Shown: positions 50,794-60,372, counted from the first letter of the stretch. The stretch is DNA of 64,000 bases from an uncultured Prevotellaceae bacterium (GCA_902794405.1 CADBHI010000015.1:1-64000), one strand, 5' to 3'. A program made the numbers and translations. Notes: generated by a model from the sequence alone, not told the origin.

Positions 50794-51432
50794 ATGAAAA
50801 TCTTTGCCGTTGGCATGAATTATGCCGCACACCAACAGGAACTGAAACAGCTACAGATAGGAGAACGTAGCCAGAAAGCCCCTGTGATATTCACCAAGGC
50901 CGACTCTGCACTGCTGAAGCCAGGCCGTCCGTTCTTCGTACCTGACGACATGGGACGCATCGATTATGAAGCCGAACTGGTCATACGCATCTGCCGATTA
51001 GGCAAAAACATTCCTGAACGATTCGCCCACCGTTATTACGACGCCGTTACCGTTGGCATCGACTTTACGGCTCGTGACATGCAGCGGCAGGCCAGTGAGG
51101 CAGGCTTGCCGTGGACCATCTGTAAAGGCTTCGACGGTAGTGCTGCCATAGGCGAGTGGCTGCCTGTCATCCATACTGAGGATACAGGGGGAACCGCTTT
51201 CGACTACCGTTTCCGTCTCGATAAGAACGGGGAGACGGTACAGCAAGGCTGTTCCATGAATATGATTCACAATGTAGACCAGCTGATTAGCTATATCTCG
51301 CACTATTTTACCCTGAAAACAGGCGATTTGTTATATACAGGAACACCTGCTGGCGTGGGGCCAGTAGCCATTGGCGACCACTTGGAAGGATGGATTGGTG
51401 AACAACGCGTGCTTGACTTAAATTGCAGGTAA
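50794..51432 (+). CDS. fumarylacetoacetate hydrolase-family protein
   Basis: 212 aa, cytoplasmic, the short FAH-type length. Motifs: IFAVGMNYAAHQQEL, PVIFTKADSALL, IDYEAELVIRI with the metal-binding acidic residues, the GIDFTARDMQ segment, and GDLLYTGTPAGVGPV. It probably hydrolyses or decarboxylates a beta-keto acid such as an acylpyruvate. It is the first gene of a run leading into porU (37-nt gap). Confidence 0.9.
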   Translation: MKIFAVGMNYAAHQQELKQLQIGERSQKAPVIFTKADSALLKPGRPFFVPDDMGRIDYEAELVIRICRLGKNIPERFAHRYYDAVTVGIDFTARDMQRQASEAGLPWTICKGFDGSAAIGEWLPVIHTEDTGGTAFDYRFRLDKNGETVQQGCSMNMIHNVDQLISYISHYFTLKTGDLLYTGTPAGVGPVAIGDHLEGWIGEQRVLDLNCR

Positions 51433-51469
51433 AACAATAATCAGGGCCCTTTGCGCGTTATTTATAACG

Positions 51470-54400
51470 ATGGAAAGAGTCCGTAGGCTCATTATCGGCA
51501 TGGTTCTCTTGCTCAACAGCATGGTTGCAGCAGCGCAAGAGTTCTATAACCTGACCGCTCAGGAGGTCAGGATTGACTCTGTTTTACCACTCTTTACCTA
51601 CACACGCGACTTAGGTCTCAACTACGCCGATTCCATCTATACGGTCAGCATCGACTATCCTGAGTTCATCGACATGTCGCCAGTTGATATTGCGAGGCTG
51701 CATGCCATTACATGGAGTGAAATCCCTGAAATGCCTGTCATAGAACAGTATATCGGCGTGTCGCGCAAACGGGGCATGCTCTATGCTGCCTTTGTTCCCA
51801 TTGTCTACAGAGAGGGCAAATACCAGAAACTCGTCAGCTTCAAACTGTCTGTCAAGAGTCAGGCTGTAGCGAGGGCTCGCGCTATGGAGCAACAGCCATT
51901 GGGCAAACGCTATGCCGACCACTCTGTGTTAGCTTCAGGACGATGGGCCAAGATTCGAGTGCCTTCAACAGGAGTCTATCAGCTTACCGACGCTCTGGTG
52001 AAGCAAGCCGGCTTTACTAATATTAATAAGGTGAAGATATATGGTTACGGCGGCGCCTTGCAACCTGAGAAACTGACAGCCGACTATCTTGCCAGCACAG
52101 ATGACCTGCACGAGGTGCCCACTTGTAACGTCGGAGGACGCAGACTGTTCTATGGCATCGGACCTGTGTCATGGGACAGCAACACGGCCACTTCACGTAC
52201 GCGAAACCCCTACAGCGACTATGGCTATTATTTCTTGACGGAAAACGACTCTACGGCACTTAGCGTCGATGAGAATACCTTCAAGACTTCCTACTACCCC
52301 CAGCCTGATGATTACCATACGCTCTATGAGGTGGACGACTTTGCATGGTACCACGGCGGACGTAACCTCTACGATAGTCGGCTGTTCGGCAACGATGTGC
52401 AGCGTTCCTATGAGCTGACGGCTCCAGAAGGGGCAAAAGGCCAACTGACGGTGGTGCTGACAGCCGACGGCCCCTACACCGCAGAGCTTACCTTCAACGG
52501 CAAGACTTTGGCTACCCTCACCAATACCTCTTCCATCGATTCCTACAGCAAGGCGCTGATTAAAACGGGTACATACACGTTGGAAGACTCTCTGGCAGCC
52601 AAAAACCAGGTGGTGATCCGACAAATCTCAGGTTCAAGCCTTAGGCTCGACTACCTGTCGCTGCAGTACGATACCCCACAGGCATGGCCTGAACTTGCTA
52701 CAGACAATATCCCCGTTCCAGAATACGTCTACAACATCACGAACCAGGATCATCATGCCGATACAGCCGTTGACATGGTTATCATCATACCAACCACACA
52801 AAAGCTGCTTACTGAAGCACAGCGCCTGAAAGCATTTCATGAGGAACACGACTCACTCAGCGTACGCATTGTGCCTGCCGACGAGCTATTTAATGAATTC
52901 GCCAGCGGCACACCCGATGCCAATGCCTATCGTCGCTACCTGAAAATGCTCTACGACCGAGCCGAAAGCGATGACGATATGCCGCGATATCTGATGCTCT
53001 TTGGTGATGGCGGATGGGATAACCGTATGCTTACAAATGAATGGAAAGGCTACTCTCCCGATGACTTCCTGCTCTGCTATGAGAGCGAGAACTCATTTAG
53101 TGAAACCGACTGCTATGTCACCGACGACTACTTCTGCCTGATGGACGATAATGAAGGAGGCGACATGCTGGCTACTGACAAACCCGATGTCGCTGTAGGA
53201 CGCTTCTCGGCACGTACGACGGAGCAAGCTCAGATACTGGTCGACAAGACCATTGCCTATGCCAATAACACCCACGCAGGGGCATGGCAGAACACCATTT
53301 GCTTCTTAGGCGACGACGGCGACTCAAACCGCCACATGAACGATGCCGATGCTGTAGCCACTATGGTGGCAGGAGATCACCCGGCACTCAACATCAGGAA
53401 AGTCTACTGGGACTCCTATCAGCGACAGTCATCGTCAACGGGGTTTAGTTATCCAGAAGTGACTCAGCTCGTACAGCAGCAGATGAAGAACGGAGCCCTG
53501 ATGATTAATTACAGCGGCCACGGTGCTGCTTACACCATGTCGCATGAGCAAGCCGTCAACCTGGCCGATTTCGAACTGTCGTCAGACGGAAGACTGCCCA
53601 TGTGGCTTACGGCATCGTGCGACATCATGCCCTTCGACGGACAGGAAGAGAACATTGGCGAGACTGCCATGTTCAACAAGCAGGGAGGTGCCATTGCCTT
53701 CTATGGTACTACCCGTACCGTCTATGCTCATTATAACGGCTACATGAACCGTGCCTATACCAAATACGTCTTAGACTCTGACGACCAAGGACGACGGTAC
53801 ACCATTGGCGAGGCGGCAAGACTGGCCAAGAACCTCCTTATGACAGCGACAGGACAGGGCAACACCATCGGTACCGACCGTACCACCAACAAACTGCAAT
53901 ACACATTGTTGGGTGACCCAGCACTCACCCTTGCCCTTCCAACAATGCAAGCTGTCATCGACTCTATCGGCAACGCCACATCGCTCCGTATCAATGTCGG
54001 ACAGCCTGTGCTCATAAAAGGTCATATTGTAGGTGCTACCGATTTCAATGGCGTAGTGACCGTCACTGTCCGAGACATAGAGAAGACCATCACCTGTAGG
54101 CTGAACGATGCCTCCGCTGCCGAAGAACCTTTCACCTACACAGATCGCCCTGGCACGCTCTACGAGGGTAGCGACAGCGTTAGGAATGGGCATTTCTCGC
54201 TGCAGTTCGTACTGCCCAAGGACATTAGCTACTCCGACGGAACAGGACTGATAACCCTCTATGCCGTCAGTTCCGATAAGAAGCGGACGGCACATGGCTA
54301 CCTCGATACGTTTACAATGGGCAGTGAGGCACTCGACGACAACGATGGCGTCGGCCCCAACATTTACTGCTATCTCAACTCGCCGTCGTTTGTGAATGGT

Positions 54401-55021
54401 GGTAATGTCAACACAACGCCTTACTTCTACGCCGAAATATCAGACAAAGACGGCATCAATGCCTCAGGCAACGGCATTGGTCACGACATGGAGCTGATCA
54501 TAGAAAGTACGGCAGACAAGAACGAGATGCTGCGCACCTATGTCCTCAACGACTACTTCCAGTACGATTTCGGCAATTATCGCAGCGGCTCCCTCGGTTA
54601 TACTATACCTCAGCTCAACGATGGACCATACAAGCTGATGTTCAGGGCATGGGACGCCATGGGCAACTCCTCGACAACCGAACTCCAGTTCAATGTTGTA
54701 AAGGCTCTCGAGCCTTCTGTTTTCGACATCAACGCCACGCGTAATCCTGCGTCTTCAGAAACTACATTCGTTATCACACATGATCGTATAGGATCAGATG
54801 TGGATATCCAGATAGATGTGTTCGACACCTCCGGCCGTCAGCTGTGGTGTCACAAGGCAACAGGTGTCAGTGCCAGCCAGCCCATTACCGTCAACTGGGA
54901 CCTCACCACTTCAGGTGGCCATCGGCTGACGACGGGCGTCTACCTCTATCGCGTCCTGCTCAGCAGCGACGGTAGTTCACAGGCATCAAAAGCCAAGAAA
55001 CTCATTATCGTTAAGAAATAA
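51470..55021 (+). CDS. porU: type IX secretion system sortase PorU (C25 gingipain-like)
   Basis: 1183 aa with a signal peptide ending VAAAQ. The central C25 domain has His684 in INYSGHGAAYTM and Cys717 in LTASCDIMPFDG, the dyad expected of PorU. The N-terminal part holds the repeated RWAKIRVPSTGVYQLT segment typical of PorU. The protein ends in an Ig-like module and a C-terminal signal-like region (YLYRVLLSSDG...KKLIIVKK). PorU removes the sorting domain of type IX cargo and joins it to a lipopolysaccharide-type anchor on the cell surface. It is directly followed by porV, its usual partner. Confidence 0.93.
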   Translation: MERVRRLIIGMVLLLNSMVAAAQEFYNLTAQEVRIDSVLPLFTYTRDLGLNYADSIYTVSIDYPEFIDMSPVDIARLHAITWSEIPEMPVIEQYIGVSRKRGMLYAAFVPIVYREGKYQKLVSFKLSVKSQAVARARAMEQQPLGKRYADHSVLASGRWAKIRVPSTGVYQLTDALVKQAGFTNINKVKIYGYGGALQPEKLTADYLASTDDLHEVPTCNVGGRRLFYGIGPVSWDSNTATSRTRNPYSDYGYYFLTENDSTALSVDENTFKTSYYPQPDDYHTLYEVDDFAWYHGGRNLYDSRLFGNDVQRSYELTAPEGAKGQLTVVLTADGPYTAELTFNGKTLATLTNTSSIDSYSKALIKTGTYTLEDSLAAKNQVVIRQISGSSLRLDYLSLQYDTPQAWPELATDNIPVPEYVYNITNQDHHADTAVDMVIIIPTTQKLLTEAQRLKAFHEEHDSLSVRIVPADELFNEFASGTPDANAYRRYLKMLYDRAESDDDMPRYLMLFGDGGWDNRMLTNEWKGYSPDDFLLCYESENSFSETDCYVTDDYFCLMDDNEGGDMLATDKPDVAVGRFSARTTEQAQILVDKTIAYANNTHAGAWQNTICFLGDDGDSNRHMNDADAVATMVAGDHPALNIRKVYWDSYQRQSSSTGFSYPEVTQLVQQQMKNGALMINYSGHGAAYTMSHEQAVNLADFELSSDGRLPMWLTASCDIMPFDGQEENIGETAMFNKQGGAIAFYGTTRTVYAHYNGYMNRAYTKYVLDSDDQGRRYTIGEAARLAKNLLMTATGQGNTIGTDRTTNKLQYTLLGDPALTLALPTMQAVIDSIGNATSLRINVGQPVLIKGHIVGATDFNGVVTVTVRDIEKTITCRLNDASAAEEPFTYTDRPGTLYEGSDSVRNGHFSLQFVLPKDISYSDGTGLITLYAVSSDKKRTAHGYLDTFTMGSEALDDNDGVGPNIYCYLNSPSFVNGGNVNTTPYFYAEISDKDGINASGNGIGHDMELIIESTADKNEMLRTYVLNDYFQYDFGNYRSGSLGYTIPQLNDGPYKLMFRAWDAMGNSSTTELQFNVVKALEPSVFDINATRNPASSETTFVITHDRIGSDVDIQIDVFDTSGRQLWCHKATGVSASQPITVNWDLTTSGGHRLTTGVYLYRVLLSSDGSSQASKAKKLIIVKK

Positions 55022-55039
55022 TCAAATACAAACCATACA

Positions 55040-56245
55040 ATGAAAAGACTGATTAAAGACATGATGTTAAACAGACAGATGATGATGACCTTGTCATTGA
55101 TTATTTGTTCTTTGTCATTGAGCATTAGCGCATGGGCTGAAGACGATGACAAGCTCAATACGTTCAACCCCGTCGAGCATGCCGTTGTATCAGAAACCAT
55201 TGCTCCCGATGCAAGGGGAGCTGGCATGGGCGATGTCGGTGCCGCTACTGATCCGGATGTCAACTCGCAATACTGGAACCCCGCCAAGTACCCCTTCTGC
55301 ATTAGCAGGGCAGGTATAGCACTCAACTATACGCCTTGGTTGCGACAGCTCGTCAACGACATCGACCTGGCCTATGTGGCTGGCTACTACCGCATTGGCG
55401 ACTACTCGGCTATCTCGGGTTCATTGCGCTATTTCTCCCTCGGTGAGGTCTTCATCGACTATGGCAACAGCGACATGACTGTCAAACCCTACGAAATGTC
55501 AATAGATGCAGCCTACTCGCTCATGCTCTCTGAGAACTTCTCCATTGCTGCCGCCATCCGCTGGATCTATAGTGACCTGCGCTTCGACTACTCTGAAGAC
55601 TCCAAGCCTGCCTCTGCCTTTGCTGCCGACCTGGCCATGTATTACAACAACTACCTGATGATTGGTAATCGTGAGTGCCAGTTAGGACTCGGTATGAACG
55701 TCAGAAACATTGGTTCCAAGATTTCTTATTACGGTGACGAGGAAAGCCAGTTCATACCTGCCAACCTTCGTCTTGGTGCCTCCCTCATGGTGCCTGTCGA
55801 CGAGTACAACCGTTTCTCCTTCACGGCTGATGCCAATAAACTGCTTGTGCCGACTGTGCCCCGTCAGAACGAAGGAGAAAGTAATTCTGAATATCAGGAC
55901 CGTGTGCGCCGCGAATATAGTGACGTAGGTTCCATTAAGGGTATCTTCCAGAGCTTCAGCGATGCCCCTGGTGGTTTCAAGGAGGAATTGGAGGAAGTAC
56001 AGTGGTCTGTGGGTGCCGAATATGTCTACCACGACCAGTTCTCACTCCGTGCCGGTTATCACCATCAGGCCGAGTCAAAGGGTAACCTCAAGTATTTCAC
56101 CCTCGGTGGAGGCTTCCGCATGAGCGTCTTCTCACTCGATGTTGGCTACGTCATTTCCACCGCACGTTCCAACCCTCTCGACCAGACCCTTCGTTTCACA
56201 CTTGCCTTTGATATGGATGGCATTAAAGACCTGTTTAATCGATGA
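55040..56245 (+). CDS. porV: type IX secretion outer membrane protein PorV
   Basis: 401 aa with a signal peptide (LSLIICSLSLSISAWA). It is a FadL-like 14-strand barrel: APDARGAGMGDVGAATDPDV near the start, YWNPAKYPF, RLGASLMVPVDEYNRFSFTA, LRAGYHHQAESKG and the final FRMSVFSLDVGYVI strands. PorV shuttles cargo from the translocon to PorU. It lies 18 nt after porU and overlaps ispF by ATGA. A later ATG (55067 or so) is a possible start. Confidence 0.93.
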   Translation: MKRLIKDMMLNRQMMMTLSLIICSLSLSISAWAEDDDKLNTFNPVEHAVVSETIAPDARGAGMGDVGAATDPDVNSQYWNPAKYPFCISRAGIALNYTPWLRQLVNDIDLAYVAGYYRIGDYSAISGSLRYFSLGEVFIDYGNSDMTVKPYEMSIDAAYSLMLSENFSIAAAIRWIYSDLRFDYSEDSKPASAFAADLAMYYNNYLMIGNRECQLGLGMNVRNIGSKISYYGDEESQFIPANLRLGASLMVPVDEYNRFSFTADANKLLVPTVPRQNEGESNSEYQDRVRREYSDVGSIKGIFQSFSDAPGGFKEELEEVQWSVGAEYVYHDQFSLRAGYHHQAESKGNLKYFTLGGGFRMSVFSLDVGYVISTARSNPLDQTLRFTLAFDMDGIKDLFNR

Positions 56246-56724
56246 ATATACGTGTTGGAATGGGATACGACGTTCACCAGTTGGTGGAAGGTCGTGAATT
56301 GTGGATAGGCGGCATTAAGCTTGAGCACCATCTCGGACTGTTGGGCCACAGCGATGCCGACGTGCTGATACATGCTATCTGCGACGCCTTGCTTGGTGCC
56401 GCCAATATGCGTGACATAGGCTATCATTTCCCTGATACTGCCGCAGAGACCGACGGAATGGATAGCAAAATCATTCTGAAGGAAACCATCGGGCTTATAG
56501 CTCAGAAAGGCTATCGCTTCGTCAACCTCGATGCGACGATCTGTGCCGAACGTCCCAAGATGAATCCTCACATTCCCGCCATGCAGCAATGCCTCGCCAA
56601 CATCATCGGCACCGATCCTGACAATGTCAGCATTAAGGCTACCACTACCGAGCATCTTGGCTTCACTGGACGCGAGGAAGGCATTTCGGCCTACGCCGTT
56701 GTGCTCATTGAGAAAGAATCATAA
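56242..56724 (+). CDS. ispF: 2-C-methyl-D-erythritol 2,4-cyclodiphosphate synthase
   Basis: 160 aa, usual length. Motifs: GYDVHQLVEGRELWIGG with the metal-binding Asp/His, LLGHSDADVLIHAICDALL, ANMRDIGYHFPDTA, and KATTTEHLGFTGREEGI. It closes the ring of the CDP-methylerythritol phosphate intermediate in isoprenoid synthesis. Start overlaps the porV stop, so it is coupled to the type IX genes. Confidence 0.96.
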   Translation: MNIRVGMGYDVHQLVEGRELWIGGIKLEHHLGLLGHSDADVLIHAICDALLGAANMRDIGYHFPDTAAETDGMDSKIILKETIGLIAQKGYRFVNLDATICAERPKMNPHIPAMQQCLANIIGTDPDNVSIKATTTEHLGFTGREEGISAYAVVLIEKES

Positions 56725-56750
56725 AGAACTAACCAGTAAATATATGTGTT

Positions 56751-57542
56751 ATGAATAGACATTACAGAATGATTGCCCTTGTGGCTGCAGTTATTACCTT
56801 TATTCATGGTCCATTCTTCATAAGCGAAACACACGCTCAGAAGCGTGTTGAAGGTCATGTCAAAGCCGACCTCGTCTCACACTACTGGTGGCGCGGCATG
56901 GATTTGGGAGGTGTGTCCATACAGCCTGCTGCCAGCATCGGCTGGCAAGGATTCAAGCTGGGCGTCGATGGTAGCACAGGAATCGAGAGTACTGACAGAC
57001 GTGAGATCCACCTGAGTTTGGGATACAATTTCTCTGGCGTCAACATTGGCGTTATCGACCATTGGAACAATTCCGTAGACCCTGATCACCGCTATTTCTA
57101 TTATAACGAGAAAAAAAGCGGACACTTGTACGAAGCTAATTTGGGATACACCTGTAAGTATTTCTCCCTACAGGGGTATACCATTTTCTGGGGTAACGAC
57201 TACAAGATATCTGGCGACCAGGCTTATTCTACCTACATTGAACTCGATATACCCTTCATGCTGGGAGGCGTCTACTGGGACATAAAAGCAGGCATATCGC
57301 CCTTTGAGAGTGCAGGCTACCAGACCGAGACAGAGACGGAGGCTGGGCTGGATTACACCTATAAGACCTACCATCAATACTACTATTACGGCGGTGGATT
57401 TTCCTGCGTGATGGCCTCACTTAGGGCCACCAAGAACCTCGACCTTGGTTTCACCGAAATACCAGTCTTTGCAGAGTTCCACACTAACCCTTATATGCGT
57501 AAGGCCGATCTGCTGCTCGGCATCACCATCAATCCCTTCTGA
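56751..57542 (+). CDS. outer membrane beta-barrel protein of unknown function
   Basis: 263 aa with a signal peptide (AAVITFIHGPFFISETHA) leaving Gln at +1. About ten or more alternating strands rich in Tyr, Trp and Gly: VSHYWWRGMDLGGVSIQPAA, LSLGYNFSGVNIGVIDHW, YHQYYYYGGGFSCVM, LLLGITINPF. The pattern is like small outer-membrane proteins of the TorF or MipA type. No ligand can be inferred. It lies in the ispF-methyltransferase run with 26- and 8-nt gaps. Confidence 0.75.
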   Translation: MNRHYRMIALVAAVITFIHGPFFISETHAQKRVEGHVKADLVSHYWWRGMDLGGVSIQPAASIGWQGFKLGVDGSTGIESTDRREIHLSLGYNFSGVNIGVIDHWNNSVDPDHRYFYYNEKKSGHLYEANLGYTCKYFSLQGYTIFWGNDYKISGDQAYSTYIELDIPFMLGGVYWDIKAGISPFESAGYQTETETEAGLDYTYKTYHQYYYYGGGFSCVMASLRATKNLDLGFTEIPVFAEFHTNPYMRKADLLLGITINPF

Positions 57543-57550
57543 GCGAAGCG

Positions 57551-58753
57551 ATGACCCCCGAGACCGCAGCGTTCATCAAACGTCATGCCGACGACGATGT
57601 CAGGCAACTGGCTCTCCATGCCAAATGCCTTGATGGCGTTGACCTCACCTTCGCACTCGAACAGATAGCTGGACGACAGACGGCACGGCGGAAACTGCCT
57701 GCGTGGGCCTCGATTGAGGGGATTGTTTATCCCCCTCACCTTTCTATGGAACAATGCTCCAGTGAGCAGACGGCTCGTTACAAGGCCTGTCTTGCCGGCC
57801 AAGGTCGCCTGATAGTTGACTTGACGGGTGGCTTTGGCGTTGATTTCTCATTCATGGCGCAAGGGTTTAAGAAGGCCGTCTACGTTGAGCGACAGCAATC
57901 CCTCTGTGAGATTGCCCGTGAGAATTTCCAGCTGTTAGGGCTTTCACAGGCCGAAGTGGTCTGCTGCGATGCTTCCGACTTTCTGCAGACAATGGAGCAT
58001 GCCGACCTCATTTATTTAGACCCTGCCCGTCGTGATGACCACGGTGCACGTACCTATGGTATCAGCGACTGTACACCCGACGTGTTGGCTCTGCGAGAAT
58101 TGCTATTTGAAAAGGCTGACCGCGTCATCATTAAACTCTCACCGATGCTCGACTGGCGAAAGGCCGTCAATGATGTGGGTGAACAATATGTCCGTGAAGT
58201 CCATATCGTTTCAGTAGGAAATGAGTGTAAGGAGTTGCTGTTGTTGTTAGGACAGGGAGAAGGATTTCGGCTGGTTTGTGTTTGCGACAATCAGCGATTA
58301 GAGGCCCATAATCCCCATAAAATCCATGAGCCCCTTGAACCCCATGAACCCCATCTTGGTGCCTTCCTCTATGAACCCAATGCCTCGATTATGAAAGCTG
58401 GCTGTTTTGATGAGGTTTCGCGGCAATTCCAAGTCGGCCAACTGGCACAGAACAGTCATCTGTTTGTGTCTGCAGACTATGTAAACGATTTCCCTGGTCG
58501 CACATTCCAGATAGATGCTGTGACAACAATGAACAAGCGGGAATTGAAGGAGAAGCTGCAAGGACTGACACAAGCCAACATTGCTGTCAGGAATTTCCCA
58601 TTGACGGTGGCAGAGCTACGCAAACGACTAAAACTAAACGAAGGTGGCAGCGCCTATATTTTCGCTACCACCCTCGCATCGGGCAACAGAGTGCTTATCC
58701 TCTGTCGTAAATTACCCACATACACATACTTTCACTCTGCAAAAGTAATTTAA
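57551..58753 (+). CDS. SAM-dependent methyltransferase with THUMP-like domain
   Basis: 400 aa, cytoplasmic. SAM-binding motif LIVDLTGGFGVDFSFMAQG, followed by AVYVERQQSLCEIARENF, and the catalytic-loop-like YLDPARRDDHG. The C-terminal part carries a THUMP-like segment (LTQANIAVRNFPLTVAELRK). It probably methylates RNA; the target is unknown. An in-frame repeat (58303-58355) inserts HNPHKIHEPLEPHEPHLGAF between the two parts. It is the last gene of the operon that begins with the FAH protein. Confidence 0.83.
   Translation: MTPETAAFIKRHADDDVRQLALHAKCLDGVDLTFALEQIAGRQTARRKLPAWASIEGIVYPPHLSMEQCSSEQTARYKACLAGQGRLIVDLTGGFGVDFSFMAQGFKKAVYVERQQSLCEIARENFQLLGLSQAEVVCCDASDFLQTMEHADLIYLDPARRDDHGARTYGISDCTPDVLALRELLFEKADRVIIKLSPMLDWRKAVNDVGEQYVREVHIVSVGNECKELLLLLGQGEGFRLVCVCDNQRLEAHNPHKIHEPLEPHEPHLGAFLYEPNASIMKAGCFDEVSRQFQVGQLAQNSHLFVSADYVNDFPGRTFQIDAVTTMNKRELKEKLQGLTQANIAVRNFPLTVAELRKRLKLNEGGSAYIFATTLASGNRVLILCRKLPTYTYFHSAKVI
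58303..58355. repeat. CCCCATGAA-type array inside the methyltransferase gene
   Basis: Tandem units close to ACCCCATGA (about 9 nt), read in frame as a His/Pro-rich linker. It differs in unit length from the heptamer arrays but is also in frame. Confidence 0.8.
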
Positions 58754-58801
58754 CTTATTGAAAAATCCATATTTTTCTTTCTTTTTTTGAAAAAATAACC
58801 G

Positions 58802-58810
58802 TATCTTTGC
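58802..58810 (+). promoter_or_regulatory. -7 element of the GNAT-like gene
   Basis: TATCTTTGC 39 nt before the ATG at 58850. Confidence 0.6.
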
Positions 58811-58849
58811 CACATATTTATAAAGAAACCACATAAAAGGCATAACTGA

Positions 58850-60004
58850 ATGGCATCAATTGAGATTAAAAAGGTTGAAACAAAGAAGGATTTGAAGGCC
58901 TTTATTGAGTTACATTATGAATTGTATAAAGGCAACGAATTTGACGCCCCAAACCTATACAGCGACGAACTGCGCACATTCAGCAAGGACAAGAACCCTG
59001 CTTTCGAGTTTTGTGAGGCAGAGTACTATCTGGCCTACAAGGAAGGTAAGTTGGTGGGGCGAGTTGCTGCCATCATCAACCACCGCTATAACGAGCAGTG
59101 GGGGTGCCAGTCCGTTCGCTTTGGATGGCTCGACCTCATCAACGACATGGATGTGCTGAAAGCCTTGCTTAAAGTGGTTGAAGACTATGGCCGCGAGAAG
59201 GGCATGAAGGACATCATCGGGCCCTTGGGCTTTACCGACATGGATCCTGAGGGCATGCTCTATTACGGCAACGACCAGTTGGGCACTATGGCCACCGGCT
59301 ATAACTACCGCTACTATTTTGACCTGATGGAGCAGATGGAAGGCTACGAGAAGGACAATGACTATGTAGAGTGGAAACTCTGGGTGCCCAAGGAAGGCAT
59401 GCCTGAGAAATTCAGGCGTGTCGCCGAGATGACCATGCAGCGCTATAACCTCCATGTGCCAGAGCTGAAGCGCAGTCAGGTGTTCGGTCCTGAACAGTAC
59501 GGTCAGAAAGTGATGCAGGTGGTCAACAAGACCTTCGGCCACCTCTACGGCTATTCCGAGATGACCCAGAAGCAGATTGATGCCTATGTGCACGAGTACT
59601 TCAAATACTTCTCCATGGACATGCTCTGTCTTGTGGAAGACTGGAACACGCCTGGCCACGATGTCGTTGGCGTGGGCATCACCATCCCATCGCTGACCCG
59701 AGCACTCCAAAAGTGCCGCAAAGGCCGCCTGTTCCCCTTCGGCTGGTGGCACGTCATGAGGGCATTATACTTCAAGAAGACCGATGTGGTAGACCTCCTA
59801 CTCATCGGCGTGCTGCCTGAATACCGTGCCAAGGGTGCCAACGCGCTCCTTTTCTATCACCTGATACCCATCTACCAGAAGTACGGCTTCAAATGGGGTG
59901 AGACCCACGTCGAGATGGAAACCAACAGCAAGGTACAGAATCAATGGGGCTACCTTGAGAGCGAACAGCACAAACGCCGCCGCTGCTATAAGAAGTTGCT
60001 GTAA
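58850..60004 (+). CDS. GNAT-like N-acetyltransferase family protein
   Basis: 384 aa, cytoplasmic. The N-terminal half has IEIKKVETKKDLKAFIEL and YLAYKEGKLVGRVAAIINHR, which fit a GNAT-type fold. The second half has LLIGVLPEYRAKGANALLFY, like the acetyl-CoA-binding loop and helix. This is a widely conserved Bacteroidota protein of double-GNAT appearance with unknown substrate. It has its own promoter and converges on the cohesin-like/dockerin gene across a repeat-filled gap. Confidence 0.75.
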   Translation: MASIEIKKVETKKDLKAFIELHYELYKGNEFDAPNLYSDELRTFSKDKNPAFEFCEAEYYLAYKEGKLVGRVAAIINHRYNEQWGCQSVRFGWLDLINDMDVLKALLKVVEDYGREKGMKDIIGPLGFTDMDPEGMLYYGNDQLGTMATGYNYRYYFDLMEQMEGYEKDNDYVEWKLWVPKEGMPEKFRRVAEMTMQRYNLHVPELKRSQVFGPEQYGQKVMQVVNKTFGHLYGYSEMTQKQIDAYVHEYFKYFSMDMLCLVEDWNTPGHDVVGVGITIPSLTRALQKCRKGRLFPFGWWHVMRALYFKKTDVVDLLLIGVLPEYRAKGANALLFYHLIPIYQKYGFKWGETHVEMETNSKVQNQWGYLESEQHKRRRCYKKLL

Positions 60005-60043
60005 GTAACCGATCGCCTGTATACCTTATATAACAGAAAAACA

Positions 60044-60135
60044 ACCCTCACCTCTCACACCTCCCTCACCTCGCTCAGCCAAAGGATGCTTGCCTTAGCA
60101 AGAAAATAGGTGTTAGAAGTGTGAGAAGTGCTACT
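60044..60135. repeat. extragenic palindrome A, copy 2, with nested unit
   Basis: The palindrome (CACCTCTCACACCT ... AGGTGTTAGAAGTGTGAGAAGTG, then GCTACTTGAAAAGTG) matches 36776-36850. It is interrupted by the 33-nt unit at 60072-60104 (CGCTCAGCCAAAGG ... TTAGCAAGAA). The gap from 60005 to 60303 holds only repeats. Confidence 0.85.
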
Positions 60136-60177
60136 TGAAAAGTGTGATTCATTATCATACGATTATGGTCTCTTTAT

Positions 60178-60258
60178 AAAAGGCGGTGCCTTTCATCCAA
60201 AACCCACCGCCTTTTGAGAAAAACCCACCGCCTTTTGCGCAAAAGGCGGCGGGTTTTG
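60178..60258. repeat. 21-nt array B, copy 2, with near-perfect palindrome
   Basis: Units of AAAACCCACCGCCTTTTGAG type with 21-nt period, then a 15-bp near-perfect palindrome (60223-60252, CCGCCTTTTGC/GCAAAAGGCGG core). It probably also terminates both convergent genes. Confidence 0.85.
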
Positions 60259-60303
60259 AAATCACTCTTCACTGGCAAAGCCAGATTGTTCACTCTTCAC
60301 TTT

Positions 60304-60372
60304 CTACTGCGGCTCCACCTCCTGCTCCATCTTCCTTGAGCTGGCAGAAGTCTTCGTGCCCAGTATCTTGTC
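60304..60372 (-). repeat. 3' cassette of dockerin gene, copy 2
   Basis: 69 nt matching 38522-38590 with about five substitutions and no gap. Confidence 0.88.
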
